A stretch of DNA of 64,000 bases. Source: Sphingomonas alpina. Lineage in GTDB: Bacteria > Pseudomonadota > Alphaproteobacteria > Sphingomonadales > Sphingomonadaceae. The stretch spans positions 2,728,001 to 2,792,000 of the forward strand of contig NZ_CP061038.1 in the NCBI RefSeq assembly GCF_014490665.1, written 5' to 3'. The notes beneath the pieces are model-generated. The model ran no database searches, was not told the DNA's origin, and was given only the letters and a program-made list of their open reading frames with translations. The position numbers were made by a program, and so were the translations under genes. Shown piece by piece: positions 1-9,304 of this stretch; positions within the stretch are counted from its first letter, which is position 1, and every line of letters starts with the position of its first letter.

Positions 1-1
1 A

Positions 2-40
2 GCGATCCTCGCCGCAATCCAGCATCACCTTTCCGCCTGA
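2..40 (+). CDS. 3' end of a probable coaC-like flavoprotein frame (partial)
   Basis: The reading frame that later encodes CoaB is open from base 2 and reads AILAAIQHHLSA before a TGA at 38-40. The next codon is the ATG of coaB in the same frame. An I-x-A-A-I helix followed by a short linker is what I would expect at the end of the CoaC half of a bifunctional CoaBC. This is therefore probably the tail of phosphopantothenoylcysteine decarboxylase. Only 12 residues are visible, so the assignment rests on position and frame. Confidence 0.45.
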   Translation, partial: AILAAIQHHLSA

Positions 41-685
41 ATGCTGTCCGGCAAGCATATCCTCGTCACCGCCGGGCCGACCCATGAGCCGATCGACCCG
101 GTGCGGTACCTGGCCAATCGCTCTTCGGGGCGTCAGGGGTTCGCCATTGCCGGTGCGCTGGCGAAACTCGGCGCGCGAGTCACGCTGATCGCCGGGCCGG
201 TGACGCTCGAGACCCCCGCAGGGGTCGACCGGGTCGATGTCGAGACTGCATTACAGATGGAAGCGGCGGTGGCACAGGCGCTTCCCGCGGATGTCGCAGT
301 GATGGTTGCCGCCGTCGCCGACTGGCGCGTCGAGAGCGCGGGCCAGAAGATCAAGAAGCATGGCGCGCCGCCGGTCCTGCAACTGGTCGAGAATCCGGAT
401 ATTCTGGCAGGCCTCGCGAAAAGTGCCCGACGCCCGGATCTGCTCATCGGCTTCGCCGCTGAAACCGAAAGAGTCATCGAACACGCGACCGCCAAACGCC
501 TGCGCAAGGGGGCCGACTGGATCGTCGCCAACGACGTCTCGGGCGATGTCATGGGGGGAGAAGCGAACACCGTGCATATCGTGACCGATGCCGGGGTCGA
601 AAGCTGGGAAAAGCTTCCCAAGGCCGATGTCGCCACCCGGCTGGCGGCCCGGATTGCGGAGGCGTTGAAGCCGAGGGGTGCCTGA
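41..685 (+). CDS. coaB: Phosphopantothenate-cysteine ligase (CoaB domain)
   Basis: CoaB joins cysteine to 4'-phosphopantothenate using CTP, the second step of coenzyme A synthesis from pantothenate, in the cytosol. The protein starts with [20 protein letters not shown] and then NRSSGRQG, the nucleotide-binding start of the CoaB fold. Later come AAVADWR, KIKK, ENPDIL, GFAAET and ANDVSG, all typical of the family. At 214 residues it is just the C-terminal half of the usual bifunctional CoaBC of about 400 residues. A TGA lies directly before the ATG in the same frame, so decarboxylase and ligase are either separate polypeptides here or the stop is an error. dut follows 74 bp downstream. Confidence 0.9.
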   Translation: MLSGKHILVTAGPTHEPIDPVRYLANRSSGRQGFAIAGALAKLGARVTLIAGPVTLETPAGVDRVDVETALQMEAAVAQALPADVAVMVAAVADWRVESAGQKIKKHGAPPVLQLVENPDILAGLAKSARRPDLLIGFAAETERVIEHATAKRLRKGADWIVANDVSGDVMGGEANTVHIVTDAGVESWEKLPKADVATRLAARIAEALKPRGA

Positions 686-759
686 TCCAATATCAGCTTT
701 ACCGGACACGAGCAGAACGCCCCTTCGACAAGCGCCTTCCGAACGTTATTGAGACGCCC

Positions 760-1206
760 ATGACGACTCCGATCACCATCGCCCTGAAGCGCCTCCCGCA
801 CGGCGCAAACCTTCCCCTTCCCGCCTATGCGACACATGGCGCAGCTGGCATGGACGTGGTGTCGGCCGAGGACAAAATACTGGCGCCCGGCGAGCGGGCG
901 GCCGTCGCGACCGGCTTCGCCATCGCCATTCCAGAGGGTTATGAAGTACAGGTCCGGCCTCGCTCGGGCCTAGCGCTCAAGCATGGCGTCACCTGCCTCA
1001 ATACGCCCGGCACGATCGACAGCGACTATCGCGGCGAAGTGAAGATCATCCTGGCCAATCTCGGCACGGAACCGTTCGTCATTGCGCGCGGCGAGCGGAT
1101 CGCCCAACTCGTTCCGGCCCCGGTCCAGCGCGCTGTGCTGGACGAAGTCGATAACCTCGACGATACTGTTCGCGGTACCGGAGGGTTTGGGTCGACAGGA
1201 CGATGA
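760..1206 (+). CDS. dut: Deoxyuridine 5'-triphosphate nucleotidohydrolase
   Basis: dUTPase hydrolyses dUTP to dUMP and pyrophosphate, keeping uracil out of DNA and supplying dUMP for thymidylate synthesis. All five trimeric dUTPase motifs are present in order: AGMDV (about residue 29), RPRSGLA (about 67), [10 protein letters not shown] (about 84), GERIAQL (about 110) and [10 protein letters not shown] at the C-terminus. At 148 residues it is full length. A coaBC-dut pairing is common in proteobacteria. The stop overlaps the start of the next gene by 4 bp (ATGA), which suggests translational coupling. Confidence 0.96.
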   Translation: MTTPITIALKRLPHGANLPLPAYATHGAAGMDVVSAEDKILAPGERAAVATGFAIAIPEGYEVQVRPRSGLALKHGVTCLNTPGTIDSDYRGEVKIILANLGTEPFVIARGERIAQLVPAPVQRAVLDEVDNLDDTVRGTGGFGSTGR

Positions 1207-1601
1207 CGGCTTCGCTGATCATGGCGCTTGCACTGCAGGCGGCCGCTGTCGCGCCCGATGTCGGCCCGCCGCGTGACTGGTCAGCGCTTGCCCCCCTGCC
1301 CTTCACCACGCAGCCCGACTATCCCGCCAGCCTGAGCAGCTTCGTCGAGGACGAGGTCAAGGCCGGTCATTGCGTTCCGCCCAAGCGAGTCGATGGATTG
1401 AGTCAGGTCGACATTTCGCTCGCCGTGCTGATCGTGCCCGGCGGCAGCGTGAAGCGCATCGTACCGCAAGCGATCGACTGCCCGACGGTCGAGCAATATA
1501 GCGCGGGCCTGATCCTCAAGATGTCGCGCGATAATATCAAGGCATCGCCGGCAACGGACACCTGGTATCGGACCAGCATGACCTTTACCTGGGGCAAATG
1601 A
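1203..1601 (+). CDS. Small secreted protein of unknown function, possibly TonB-C-like
   Basis: The 132-residue protein starts with [20 protein letters not shown], which looks like a short signal peptide. The mature part has a run of hydrophobic beta-type segments ([18 protein letters not shown]) and two cysteines (GHCVPP and IDCPTV). Its layout faintly resembles the C-terminal domain of TonB-like energy transducers, but the similarity is too weak to name it. It overlaps both dut upstream and the adenylyltransferase gene downstream by 4 bp (ATGA), so it is probably co-translated with them. No function can be assigned. Confidence 0.7.
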   Translation: MTASLIMALALQAAAVAPDVGPPRDWSALAPLPFTTQPDYPASLSSFVEDEVKAGHCVPPKRVDGLSQVDISLAVLIVPGGSVKRIVPQAIDCPTVEQYSAGLILKMSRDNIKASPATDTWYRTSMTFTWGK

Positions 1602-2347
1602 CCCTTTCCGACGCGGAACTCGATCGTTACGCCCGCCATATCGTTTTGAAGGAAGTCGGCGGCGCTGGCCAGCTCAGGCTGCGCCAGGCCAGTGTCGCGG
1701 TGATCGGCGCGGGAGGCATTGGATCGCCGGCGATCCAGTATCTTGCCGCTGCGGGGATTGGCCGGCTCATCGTGATCGACGACGACGCGGTCGATTTGTC
1801 CAACCTGCAGCGCCAGACCCTGTTCGGTACCGACGATATCGGCCAGCCCAAGGTTGCTGCCACGGCGATCGCGGTGTCACGGCTCAATCCCAATGTGAGC
1901 GTCGAGACGCACAGCGTGCGGATCGATCGAACCAATGCCGCCGAATTGATTGCGGGCGCCGACGTCGTGCTTGACGGTTGCGACAATTTCGCGACCCGGC
2001 TTGCAGTGGCCAATGCCGCGCTTGCAGCGCGAATCCCGCTTGTTTCGGCGGCGGTCGGTCAATTCGAGGGGCAACTCGGCGTGTTTCGCGGCTGGGAGGC
2101 GGACAAGCCCTGTTACCGCTGTTTTGTCGGCAGCGATCCCGATCGCGACGAGGTGAGCTGCGCCGAACAGGGTGTGCTCGGTGCCATGACCGGCGTGATG
2201 GGCAGTCTTGCAGCGCTTGAAGTGGTCCGCGCGATTGTCGACTTCGGTGATGACAGCGCTGGGCGGATCCTGCTTGCCGATGCGCTTGCCTTCCGCTTCC
2301 GTACGATCACCCTGCCCAAGGATCCAGGCTGCACCAGCTGCGGTTAG
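1598..2347 (+). CDS. MoeB/ThiF/HesA-family sulfur-carrier adenylyltransferase
   Basis: This 249-residue E1-like enzyme should adenylate the C-terminal glycine of a ubiquitin-like sulfur carrier such as MoaD or ThiS, for molybdopterin or thiamine synthesis. The ATP-binding loop GAGGIGSPAIQYLAAAGIG lies near residue 37, followed by IDDDAVDLSNLQRQ with the family's Asp and Arg residues and DGCDNFATR. Two cysteine pairs, CYRC (about residue 171) and CTSC at the C-terminus, fit the structural zinc site of MoeB. There is no rhodanese domain. Sequence alone does not separate MoeB from ThiF. It overlaps the previous gene by 4 bp. Confidence 0.88.
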   Translation: MTLSDAELDRYARHIVLKEVGGAGQLRLRQASVAVIGAGGIGSPAIQYLAAAGIGRLIVIDDDAVDLSNLQRQTLFGTDDIGQPKVAATAIAVSRLNPNVSVETHSVRIDRTNAAELIAGADVVLDGCDNFATRLAVANAALAARIPLVSAAVGQFEGQLGVFRGWEADKPCYRCFVGSDPDRDEVSCAEQGVLGAMTGVMGSLAALEVVRAIVDFGDDSAGRILLADALAFRFRTITLPKDPGCTSCG

Positions 2348-2382
2348 CGCGGCCTTAAGGCTATCCGACCTATGCGGGCGAT

Positions 2383-3528
2383 ATGACCACGCCCGCTCCT
2401 CGCAAAGTCCTGCTCGTTTTCGGCACTCGGCCGGAGGCGATCAAGCTGTTCCCCGTTGTTGCCGCACTCCAGGCCCTCCCCGGATTGGAAGTTCGTACCT
2501 GTGTCACCGCGCAGCATCGCGGGCTGCTCGACCAGGTGCTGTCGATCGCCGGTATCACGCCCGATATCGATCTCGACATCATGGAGCCGGGCCAGTCGCT
2601 CGATCGCCTCACCGCCCGCCTGCTGACGAGCCTCGGCGAGGTGATGGACGCCGAAAAGCCCGACCGCGTGATCGTGCAGGGCGATACCGCGACCGCCATG
2701 GTTGGCGCACTCACCGCCTATTATCGCAAGGTCCCGGTCAGCCATGTCGAGGCAGGCCTGCGCTCGGGCAATATCTACCAGCCCTGGCCGGAGGAAGTGA
2801 ATCGACGCATCGTCGCGCCGATCGCCGACCAGCATTTTGCCCCCACCGAAACTTCGGCCGAGGCGCTGCGTCGTGAGAATATCGATCCCGCCGGCATCCA
2901 TGTCACCGGCAACACGGTGATCGACGCACTCTACGCGACGCAGGCCAAGCTCGCCGCGGACCCATCGCTGGCGTCTGGACTGGACGAGATAACAGCGCGT
3001 TTTGCCGGTAAGCGCATCGTCCTCGTCACCACGCATCGGCGCGAGAATTTCGGCGACGGCATGGCCAATATCGCCCGTGCCATCGACCGCATTGCGGACC
3101 GTGCCGACACCGCGATTCTCTTCCCTGTCCACCCGAATCCCAATGTCGTGTCAGTGATGGACGCGTTGCTCGGCACGCGCGCCAATGTCGCGCGGATCGA
3201 CCCGTTGGATTATCCACACTTCGTCCGCGCGCTCAGCCTGTGCGAGATCGCGCTGACCGATTCGGGCGGGGTGCAGGAAGAGGCGCCGGCGCTGGGGAAA
3301 CCGGTGCTGGTGATGCGCGAGACGACCGAGCGGCCAGAAGGCGTTGCCGCCGGTACGGCAAAGCTGATCGGGACGGATGCGGATCGTATCGTGTCGGAAC
3401 TGTCCACTCTGCTCGACGATGAGAGCGCCTATTCGGCCATGGCCCGCGCTCACAACCCGTTCGGCGATGGCCATGCCAGCGAGCGGATCGCCGGGGTCAT
3501 CGCCCAAAGCCTGGGCCTCGACAGCTAG
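2383..3528 (+). CDS. wecB: UDP-N-acetylglucosamine 2-epimerase, non-hydrolysing
   Basis: The enzyme interconverts UDP-GlcNAc and UDP-ManNAc. The 381-residue protein has the expected FGTRPEAIKLFPVV at the start. Residues matching the known WecB active site are visible: the Asp of QGDTAT, the Glu of HVEAGLRSG, the acidic pair of PEEVNRR and the His of TTHRREN. The UDP-binding DSGGVQEEAPALGKPVL motif is near the C-terminus. wecC lies on the same strand 2.1 kb downstream, beyond a divergent acyltransferase gene, so the pair should make UDP-ManNAcA for the polysaccharide. This is the first gene of the polysaccharide locus. Confidence 0.95.
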   Translation: MTTPAPRKVLLVFGTRPEAIKLFPVVAALQALPGLEVRTCVTAQHRGLLDQVLSIAGITPDIDLDIMEPGQSLDRLTARLLTSLGEVMDAEKPDRVIVQGDTATAMVGALTAYYRKVPVSHVEAGLRSGNIYQPWPEEVNRRIVAPIADQHFAPTETSAEALRRENIDPAGIHVTGNTVIDALYATQAKLAADPSLASGLDEITARFAGKRIVLVTTHRRENFGDGMANIARAIDRIADRADTAILFPVHPNPNVVSVMDALLGTRANVARIDPLDYPHFVRALSLCEIALTDSGGVQEEAPALGKPVLVMRETTERPEGVAAGTAKLIGTDADRIVSELSTLLDDESAYSAMARAHNPFGDGHASERIAGVIAQSLGLDS

Positions 3529-3543
3529 AGCCGGGAAGGACCA

Positions 3544-3590
3544 GCGGCGGGAGATATGTTACACCGGTCGTGTAACATATCTCCCGCCGC
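3544..3590. terminator. Perfect 21-bp inverted repeat between convergent genes
   Basis: The arms 3544-3564 and 3570-3590 are exactly complementary and separated by cggtc. The outer part is GC-rich (GCGGCGGGAG) and the inner part AT-rich (ATATGTTACAC). It lies 15 bp after the wecB stop and 80 bp beyond the stop of the convergent acyltransferase gene, the usual place for a two-way terminator. However, neither side is followed by a run of T. The inner half, ATGTTACAC-N5-GTGTAACAT, also resembles a repressor operator, so a protein-binding site is possible. Confidence 0.55.
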
Positions 3591-3670
3591 AGCCTTGGCG
3601 AGAAATCCACATAATTACATATTTATCAAATAGTTACCTTGAATTGTTGTGTGCTAGCGCCACATCACGC

Positions 3671-5521
3671 TCATTGCGCCAGAGCGTTGGCAATCGCTTC
3701 ATCAAGCAGCGGATGAGTCAACGCAGTGCCGCTGTCGGAGAGGTGATGCGGATCGGCGAAGCTCAGCCGTCCGTCGGAGGCGAGGATGCGTAACGCACCG
3801 TCGGCATCGACGAACAGTTCGGCAACATCAACGATATGCACCTTGTCGCTCGCGACCCCGCGCAGCATGGCCATGCTCGCCGCTCGCGCAGCGCGACTTT
3901 CAGCTGGCTCGAAGAAGGGCGGCCTGAAACCACCGCGCAGCCCCTCACGACTGACGGTTTCCGGCACGACCGGCGGCTCGGCGACGAGCAGGACCTGATC
4001 CGCATGGGCGGCGATTTCGCCCAGCGCCTTTTTCAACGCTGCCGGGTCGCCCTTCAGCTTTGCACCCCAGGCATGGACGAGGATCACCAGATCGGGCTTC
4101 TTTTCAGCAATCAACGTGGCGACGGCAGGCCATGAGGTGCCATCCTCGTCAGGCAACTGATTGCGGCCGGCGGTACCCAGAGCATGAAGCGTGAAGCCGC
4201 GTGTACGGGCGATCGAAGCGATCTCGGTTCCGTACATCGCCGCCTGGCTATCGCCGGAAAGAATCACCACCCCCGCCTTGCCGCCACGTACGGTGGCGCC
4301 GCCACTGGCAATCGTGCCCGGCCGCACATCGAAATAGAGTGCGGACCGCAACCACAGGCCGCCTCCGGCAATCAGTGCAACGAGCATTCCAGTGGCAATG
4401 AATATCGGCACTCTGCGTGACCGAACGTTGAGATAGGCCCGTGCGGGGCGCTCGACCAGGCCATAGCTGAGGAGCGTCAGCACCAGTGTCAGCACAATTT
4501 TCAACGCCATGCGCGTCGGTTCGCTCGCTGTGTAGAGTCGATAGTCGACCAGCGAAAAGACCGGCCAATGCCACAAATAAAGCGAATAGGATCGCTTGCC
4601 GATCGCAACCATCATCGGATGCGCAAGCAGCCTGAGCGGCGCGGATCGGACGTCGCCGATCGGCGCGATCAGCAATGCAGTGCCGATCACCGGAAATGCC
4701 GCCATCCAGCCGGGGAAGGTATCGGATTCCTGTAGCAATAGGATCGACCCGGCAATCAGGGCGACACCGCCCCACACCGATCCATGCGCGAGCGGGCGCG
4801 ATACCCGCCCCCCGCCCGCACGGAAGAGCGCAATGCCCGATCCGGTCAACAACTCCCACGCGCGGGTCGGCAGCGAATAAAAGGCCAGAGGCTGATTGAT
4901 CGGCGTCAGCCAGACGCACAATGCGAAGCTTGCAACAGCAGCCACGCAGGTGATCGCCAGCGGCCACCGCGTGAAGCGGGTTACGACATAGAGATAGAGC
5001 GGGAAGACGATGTAGAATTGCTCCTCCACCGCGAGCGACCAATAGTGCAGCAGCGGCTGCGCATCGGGGGACAGAATGAAATAGCTGCCCTGCGACACGA
5101 GCTTCATGTTGATGAGTGAGGCGGCCGCCGCGGCGCTATTGATCCCCAGGGAAGCCATATCCTGAGCCGAATAGATCAGACTTGCCGCCGCGAGCGTGGC
5201 AAGGAGGACAAGGATCAGCGCCGGAAAAATCCGCGAAATGCGGCGCTGATAAAAACGCCCGACCGAGAACTCGCCCTTCGCAATGTCATCGAGCAGGATC
5301 GAGCTGATCAGAAACCCGGAAATGACGAAGAAGATATCGACCCCGACAAACCCGCCGGGAAGCACGCCGCGCCTGAGGTGAAACAACAGCACTGACAGCA
5401 CGGCGATCGTGCGCAGGCCGTCAATCTCCGGCCAATACGCCCATCGGGCCTGCCCCGCGCCAGTCCTGTTCAGCGCCCCGCTCGCCTGCACTTTACCCCC
5501 GTACTTTGCCCGCAGTGCCAA
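3671..5521 (-). CDS. Acyltransferase-3 / SGNH fusion (OafA-type polysaccharide O-acyltransferase)
   Basis: The 616-residue protein starts the acyltransferase-3 domain at about residue 30 with WPEIDGLRTIAVLSVLLFH, followed by GGFVGVDIFFVISGFL. About ten membrane helices fill the first 370 residues. The periplasmic C-terminal half is an SGNH-hydrolase-like domain: VVILSGDSQA carries the block I Ser, and FADPHHLSDSGTAL carries the Asp-x-x-His pair. Such fusions move acetyl groups across the inner membrane onto glycans. The gene is divergent from wecC and is one of five acyltransferase-3 genes in the locus. The first 25 residues are poorly conserved, so the start could lie slightly downstream. 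Confidence 0.9.
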   Translation of the reverse strand: MALRAKYGGKVQASGALNRTGAGQARWAYWPEIDGLRTIAVLSVLLFHLRRGVLPGGFVGVDIFFVISGFLISSILLDDIAKGEFSVGRFYQRRISRIFPALILVLLATLAAASLIYSAQDMASLGINSAAAAASLINMKLVSQGSYFILSPDAQPLLHYWSLAVEEQFYIVFPLYLYVVTRFTRWPLAITCVAAVASFALCVWLTPINQPLAFYSLPTRAWELLTGSGIALFRAGGGRVSRPLAHGSVWGGVALIAGSILLLQESDTFPGWMAAFPVIGTALLIAPIGDVRSAPLRLLAHPMMVAIGKRSYSLYLWHWPVFSLVDYRLYTASEPTRMALKIVLTLVLTLLSYGLVERPARAYLNVRSRRVPIFIATGMLVALIAGGGLWLRSALYFDVRPGTIASGGATVRGGKAGVVILSGDSQAAMYGTEIASIARTRGFTLHALGTAGRNQLPDEDGTSWPAVATLIAEKKPDLVILVHAWGAKLKGDPAALKKALGEIAAHADQVLLVAEPPVVPETVSREGLRGGFRPPFFEPAESRAARAASMAMLRGVASDKVHIVDVAELFVDADGALRILASDGRLSFADPHHLSDSGTALTHPLLDEAIANALAQ

Positions 5522-5620
5522 GCCCCCTTGGCAGCCGCCGGATAGGGCGAGACGGGGTTCTTTGCGAATTATTTATCATCCTGGCCCAAACCCTGCGCGA
5601 GGGACATGCAGGGACGCTCG

Positions 5621-6931
5621 ATGATTTCGGATACTCAGTTAAGGGTGGTCGTCGTCGGCCTCGGCTATATCGGGCTTCCCACCGCTGCGGTGATCGCGCG
5701 GACCGGCGCGCAGGTGCTTGGCGTGGATGTGACCCAGTCGATCGTCGACACCGTCAATTCAGGCAAGGTGCATATCGAGGAAGTCGATCTCGACGGGCTC
5801 GTGTCCGGCGTGGTCGCACGCGGATCGCTGCGGGCCTCGACGCAGATCGAGCCGGCCGATGTGTTCGTCATCGCCGTGCCCACTCCCTTTGCCGAGGATC
5901 ATGCGCCGAACATCGGTTATGTCCTGCAGGCCGCGACCACCGTCGCGACAGTGCTGAAGGCCGGCGATGTCGTGATCCTGGAATCGACCTCGCCGGTCGG
6001 CACGACCGAGAAGGTTCGTGATCTGCTCGCCCAGCTTCGGCCTGATCTCAAGGTTCCCGGCAAGACCGGTGGCGCCACCGGTGAGGGGCCGGACATCGCC
6101 ATCGCCTATTGCCCGGAACGCGTGCTGCCGGGACGCATCCTGGTCGAGCTGATCGATAACGACCGCGTGATCGGCGGCATCACCCCGCGTTGCGCGCGCA
6201 AAGCGCTCGCCTTTTACCGCCGCTTCGTGCGCGGCGCCTGCGTCACCACGACGTGCCGCGCGGCGGAGATGACCAAGTTGACGGAGAACGCATTCCGCGA
6301 CGTCAATATCGCTTTCGCCAATGAGCTGAGCCGGGTCGCCGATACGATGGAGGTCGATGTGTGGGAGGTGATCCGCCTCGCCAACCGTCACCCCCGCGTC
6401 AACATCCTCTCCCCCGGGCCCGGCGTGGGCGGACATTGCATCGCGGTCGACCCCTGGTTCTTGGTCCATGCCGACCGCGCCAACACGCCGCTGATCCGCA
6501 CCGCGCGCGAAGTGAACGACGCCAAGGTCGATTATGCGATCGATCGCGCCGCAGCGATGATCGAGGCCAATCCCGGCACCCCGGTCGCGTGCCTCGGCCT
6601 CGCCTTCAAAGCCAATATCGACGATTTCCGCGAGAGCCCGGCGCTGAAAGTCGCAAGCGAGCTCGCCCGGCGCTTCGGCGACCGCGTGCATGTGGTCGAG
6701 CCCTATGCCGACACCCTGCCCGAAGCATTCGACGGATCGGGCGCGACGCTGACCGACATCGATACGGCAATCGAGCGCTGCGGGATCATGATCGTGCTGG
6801 TCGATCACGACATCTTCAAATCGGTCCCGCTCGACGAGCGCGCGGACAAGGTCGTCTATGACACGCGTGGCATCTGGCCCGACCAGCCGCATCTCAAACC
6901 CCGCACCGAACCACTTCGCCTCGCCGGCTGA
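5621..6931 (+). CDS. wecC: UDP-N-acetyl-D-mannosamine dehydrogenase
   Basis: The enzyme oxidises UDP-ManNAc to UDP-ManNAcA with two NAD+ per turn. The 436-residue protein has the Rossmann motif VVVGLGYIGLPTA at its start, the SPVGTTEK and KLTENAFRDVNIAFANE segments of the central domain, and the nucleophilic cysteine in PGPGVGGHCIAVDPWF. LGLAFKANIDDFRESPA begins the UDP-binding domain. I chose ATG 5621 because GCAGGGAC sits 7 bp upstream; an ATG at 5606 would add five residues but has a poorer ribosome site. The family also includes UDP-glucose dehydrogenases, but the nearby wecB and the HCIAVDP form of the motif favour WecC. Confidence 0.93.
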   Translation: MISDTQLRVVVVGLGYIGLPTAAVIARTGAQVLGVDVTQSIVDTVNSGKVHIEEVDLDGLVSGVVARGSLRASTQIEPADVFVIAVPTPFAEDHAPNIGYVLQAATTVATVLKAGDVVILESTSPVGTTEKVRDLLAQLRPDLKVPGKTGGATGEGPDIAIAYCPERVLPGRILVELIDNDRVIGGITPRCARKALAFYRRFVRGACVTTTCRAAEMTKLTENAFRDVNIAFANELSRVADTMEVDVWEVIRLANRHPRVNILSPGPGVGGHCIAVDPWFLVHADRANTPLIRTAREVNDAKVDYAIDRAAAMIEANPGTPVACLGLAFKANIDDFRESPALKVASELARRFGDRVHVVEPYADTLPEAFDGSGATLTDIDTAIERCGIMIVLVDHDIFKSVPLDERADKVVYDTRGIWPDQPHLKPRTEPLRLAG

Positions 6932-6987
6932 ACCACGACGGACAAACGGTATCGATCTGGCAACGGCTTGCGCGTAGGAGGCTGGAC

Positions 6988-7995
6988 ATGAGCAAGTCTG
7001 CGATCCTCGTTACCGGCGCCGCTGGTTTTATCGGCATGCATGTCACGCGGCAGCTGCTCGCGCGGGGCGAGCGCGTGATCGGCATCGACAATCTCAACGA
7101 TTATTACGATGTGCGGCTGAAACATGCGCGCCTCGCCGAGATCGGGCGCGGCACAAATCGCGACTTCGAGTTTCTCGAACTCGATTTCGCCGACGACAAG
7201 GCGCTCGACACCGCTTTGTCGGCGCATGCGTTCGATCGCATCGTGCATCTCGGCGCGCAGGCCGGGGTGCGCTACTCGATCGACAACCCGCGCGCTTATA
7301 TCCATTCGAACATCGCCGGGCACCTCAACATGCTCGAACTCGCGCGTCACCGCGATATCGAGCATATGGTCTATGCCTCGTCCTCATCGATCTATGGCGG
7401 CGACGCGACCCTGCCCTTCAAGGTCGACGACCGCGCCGATCGTCCGCTCTCGCTCTATGCCGCGACCAAGCGCGCCGACGAACTGATGAGCGATACCTAT
7501 GCCCATCTCTATCGCACGCCACTGACCGGCCTGCGCTTCTTCACCGTCTATGGCCCCTGGGGACGGCCCGACATGGCGATGTGGCTGTTCACCAGCGCCA
7601 TCCTCGAAGGCCGCCCGATCAATGTCTTCAACGGCGGCGATATGCGACGCGACTTCACCTATATCGACGATATCGTCGCCGGCATCGTCGCCTGCCTCGA
7701 CAATCCACCCTCCGATGACGGCGCGGTCAAAGCCGGCGGCAGCATCTCGCCGCACCGGCTCTACAATATCGGCAACCATAAATCGGAGCGGCTCGACCGG
7801 CTGATCGAACTGGTCGAGGCAGCCTGCGGCACGCCCGCGATCCGCGTGCCGTTACCGATGCAGCCTGGTGATATGAAGGACACATTTGCCGATATCGACG
7901 CGATCCAGCGCGATCTCGGTTATGCGCCGACAACCTCGATCGAGCACGGTGTGCCGCGTTTCGTCGACTGGTATCGCAGCTACAAAGGCACCTAG
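6988..7995 (+). CDS. UDP-glucuronate 4-epimerase (CapI/LspL-like)
   Basis: This 335-residue extended short-chain dehydrogenase should convert UDP-GlcA to UDP-GalA. It begins ILVTGAAGFIGMHV (NAD-binding), then IDNLNDYYDVRLK, HLGAQAGVRYSIDNP, YASSSSIYGG, the catalytic Tyr and Lys in SLYAATKRADE, and GLRFFTVYGPWGRPDMA. The YDV and FFTVYGPWGRPDMA segments are hallmarks of the glucuronate epimerases. GTAGGAGG ends 6 bp before the ATG, a strong ribosome site. The gene follows wecC by 56 bp. No UDP-glucose 6-dehydrogenase is evident in the window, so the UDP-GlcA must come from elsewhere. Confidence 0.92.
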   Translation: MSKSAILVTGAAGFIGMHVTRQLLARGERVIGIDNLNDYYDVRLKHARLAEIGRGTNRDFEFLELDFADDKALDTALSAHAFDRIVHLGAQAGVRYSIDNPRAYIHSNIAGHLNMLELARHRDIEHMVYASSSSIYGGDATLPFKVDDRADRPLSLYAATKRADELMSDTYAHLYRTPLTGLRFFTVYGPWGRPDMAMWLFTSAILEGRPINVFNGGDMRRDFTYIDDIVAGIVACLDNPPSDDGAVKAGGSISPHRLYNIGNHKSERLDRLIELVEAACGTPAIRVPLPMQPGDMKDTFADIDAIQRDLGYAPTTSIEHGVPRFVDWYRSYKGT

Positions 7996-8166
7996 TTCTT
8001 ATAAAAATTGTGTGAGAACAGCTGCTTGGCCAATCGAGCGTTCCGATACCATGTGCTTTCTCTTCGCAACTGCGGTACTAGACGTAAAAGCGCAGGATGC
8101 TATGGCAACGGCGCTTGCAGAGCCGCCCCGATACGGGCCGCAGAATAACGCTTGGAGCGCTATTTC

Positions 8167-9267
8167 ATGACGAAGACCGCGTTGATTACCGGTGTGACCG
8201 GACAGGACGGAGCCTATCTGTCCGAGCTGCTTCTTTCGAAGGGCTATGAAGTTCACGGCATCAAACGCCGGTCTTCCTCGTTCAACACCGGACGCATCGA
8301 CCATATCTACCAGGATCCGCACGAGGCGGGCGCACGGCTTCATCTCCATTATGGCGACATGACGGATTCGATGAATCTGACCCGGATCGTGCAGGAGGTT
8401 CAGCCTGACGAAATCTATAATCTCGCGGCGATGAGCCATGTGGCGGTCAGTTTCGAGACGCCGGAATATACTGCCAATGCCGACGGCATCGGCACGTTGC
8501 GCCTGCTGGAGGCGATCCGCCTGCTCGGCCTGGTCGACAAGACCCGCATCTACCAGGCATCGACATCGGAACTTTACGGCCTGGTGCAGGAAGTGCCGCA
8601 GTCGGAAACGACGCCCTTCTATCCCCGTTCGCCCTATGCGGCCGCCAAGATGTACGCCTATTGGATCACGGTGAACTACCGCGAAGCCTATGGCATCCAT
8701 GCGTCGAACGGCATCCTGTTCAATCATGAAAGCCCATTGCGCGGCGAAACCTTCGTCACGCGCAAGATCACCCGCGCGGTGGCCGCCAATCACCTCGGCC
8801 TGCAGGACATATTGTGGCTCGGCAATCTCGATGCCAAGCGCGACTGGGGCCATGCCCGCGATTATGTCGAGGGCATGTGGCGCATCGTCCAGCATGAGAA
8901 GGGCGATGATTTCGTGCTCGCCACCGGCGTGACACAGACGGTGCGTTCGTTCGTCGAAAAAGCCTTTGCCGAGGTCGACAAGAAAATCGACTGGAGCGGC
9001 ACCGGCGTCGATGAGGTCGGCACCTGCAGCAAGACCGGCAAGACGCTGGTCAAGGTCGATCCGCGCTATTTCCGCCCCACCGAGGTGGACCTGCTGATCG
9101 GCAACCCGGCCAAGGCCAAGCGGCTGCTCGGCTGGGAGGCCACCACCACGCTTGACGAACTGTGTGCCGAGATGGTTCGCGAGGATCTGAAGGTCATTGC
9201 TCGCGAGGCCGAGACGCGCCGCCCGGACGAGGAGCGCCCTGCTGCGCTCTATGTGATCAAGAGCTGA
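8167..9267 (+). CDS. gmd: GDP-mannose 4,6-dehydratase
   Basis: GMD converts GDP-D-mannose to GDP-4-keto-6-deoxymannose, the precursor of GDP-L-fucose and related sugars. The 366-residue protein has [14 protein letters not shown], the NADP-site [15 protein letters not shown], the catalytic STSELYG and SPYAAAK, and [21 protein letters not shown] 8167 is chosen because GGAG lies 9 bp upstream; a start at 8152 would add MERYF. The gene is followed by a methyltransferase and then the interrupted fcl. The 171-bp gap upstream is AT-rich at its left end and may hold a promoter, but I cannot place one firmly. Confidence 0.95.
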   Translation: MTKTALITGVTGQDGAYLSELLLSKGYEVHGIKRRSSSFNTGRIDHIYQDPHEAGARLHLHYGDMTDSMNLTRIVQEVQPDEIYNLAAMSHVAVSFETPEYTANADGIGTLRLLEAIRLLGLVDKTRIYQASTSELYGLVQEVPQSETTPFYPRSPYAAAKMYAYWITVNYREAYGIHASNGILFNHESPLRGETFVTRKITRAVAANHLGLQDILWLGNLDAKRDWGHARDYVEGMWRIVQHEKGDDFVLATGVTQTVRSFVEKAFAEVDKKIDWSGTGVDEVGTCSKTGKTLVKVDPRYFRPTEVDLLIGNPAKAKRLLGWEATTTLDELCAEMVREDLKVIAREAETRRPDEERPAALYVIKS

Positions 9268-9304
9268 TCCGGCCGAAGCACCAGCGGGAATTGGAGCAAC
9301 CGGC

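Noticed and set aside
3544..3590. Terminal inverted repeats of a small mobile element
   Set aside because: The two arms are separated by only 5 bp, with no gene between them and no target duplication visible.
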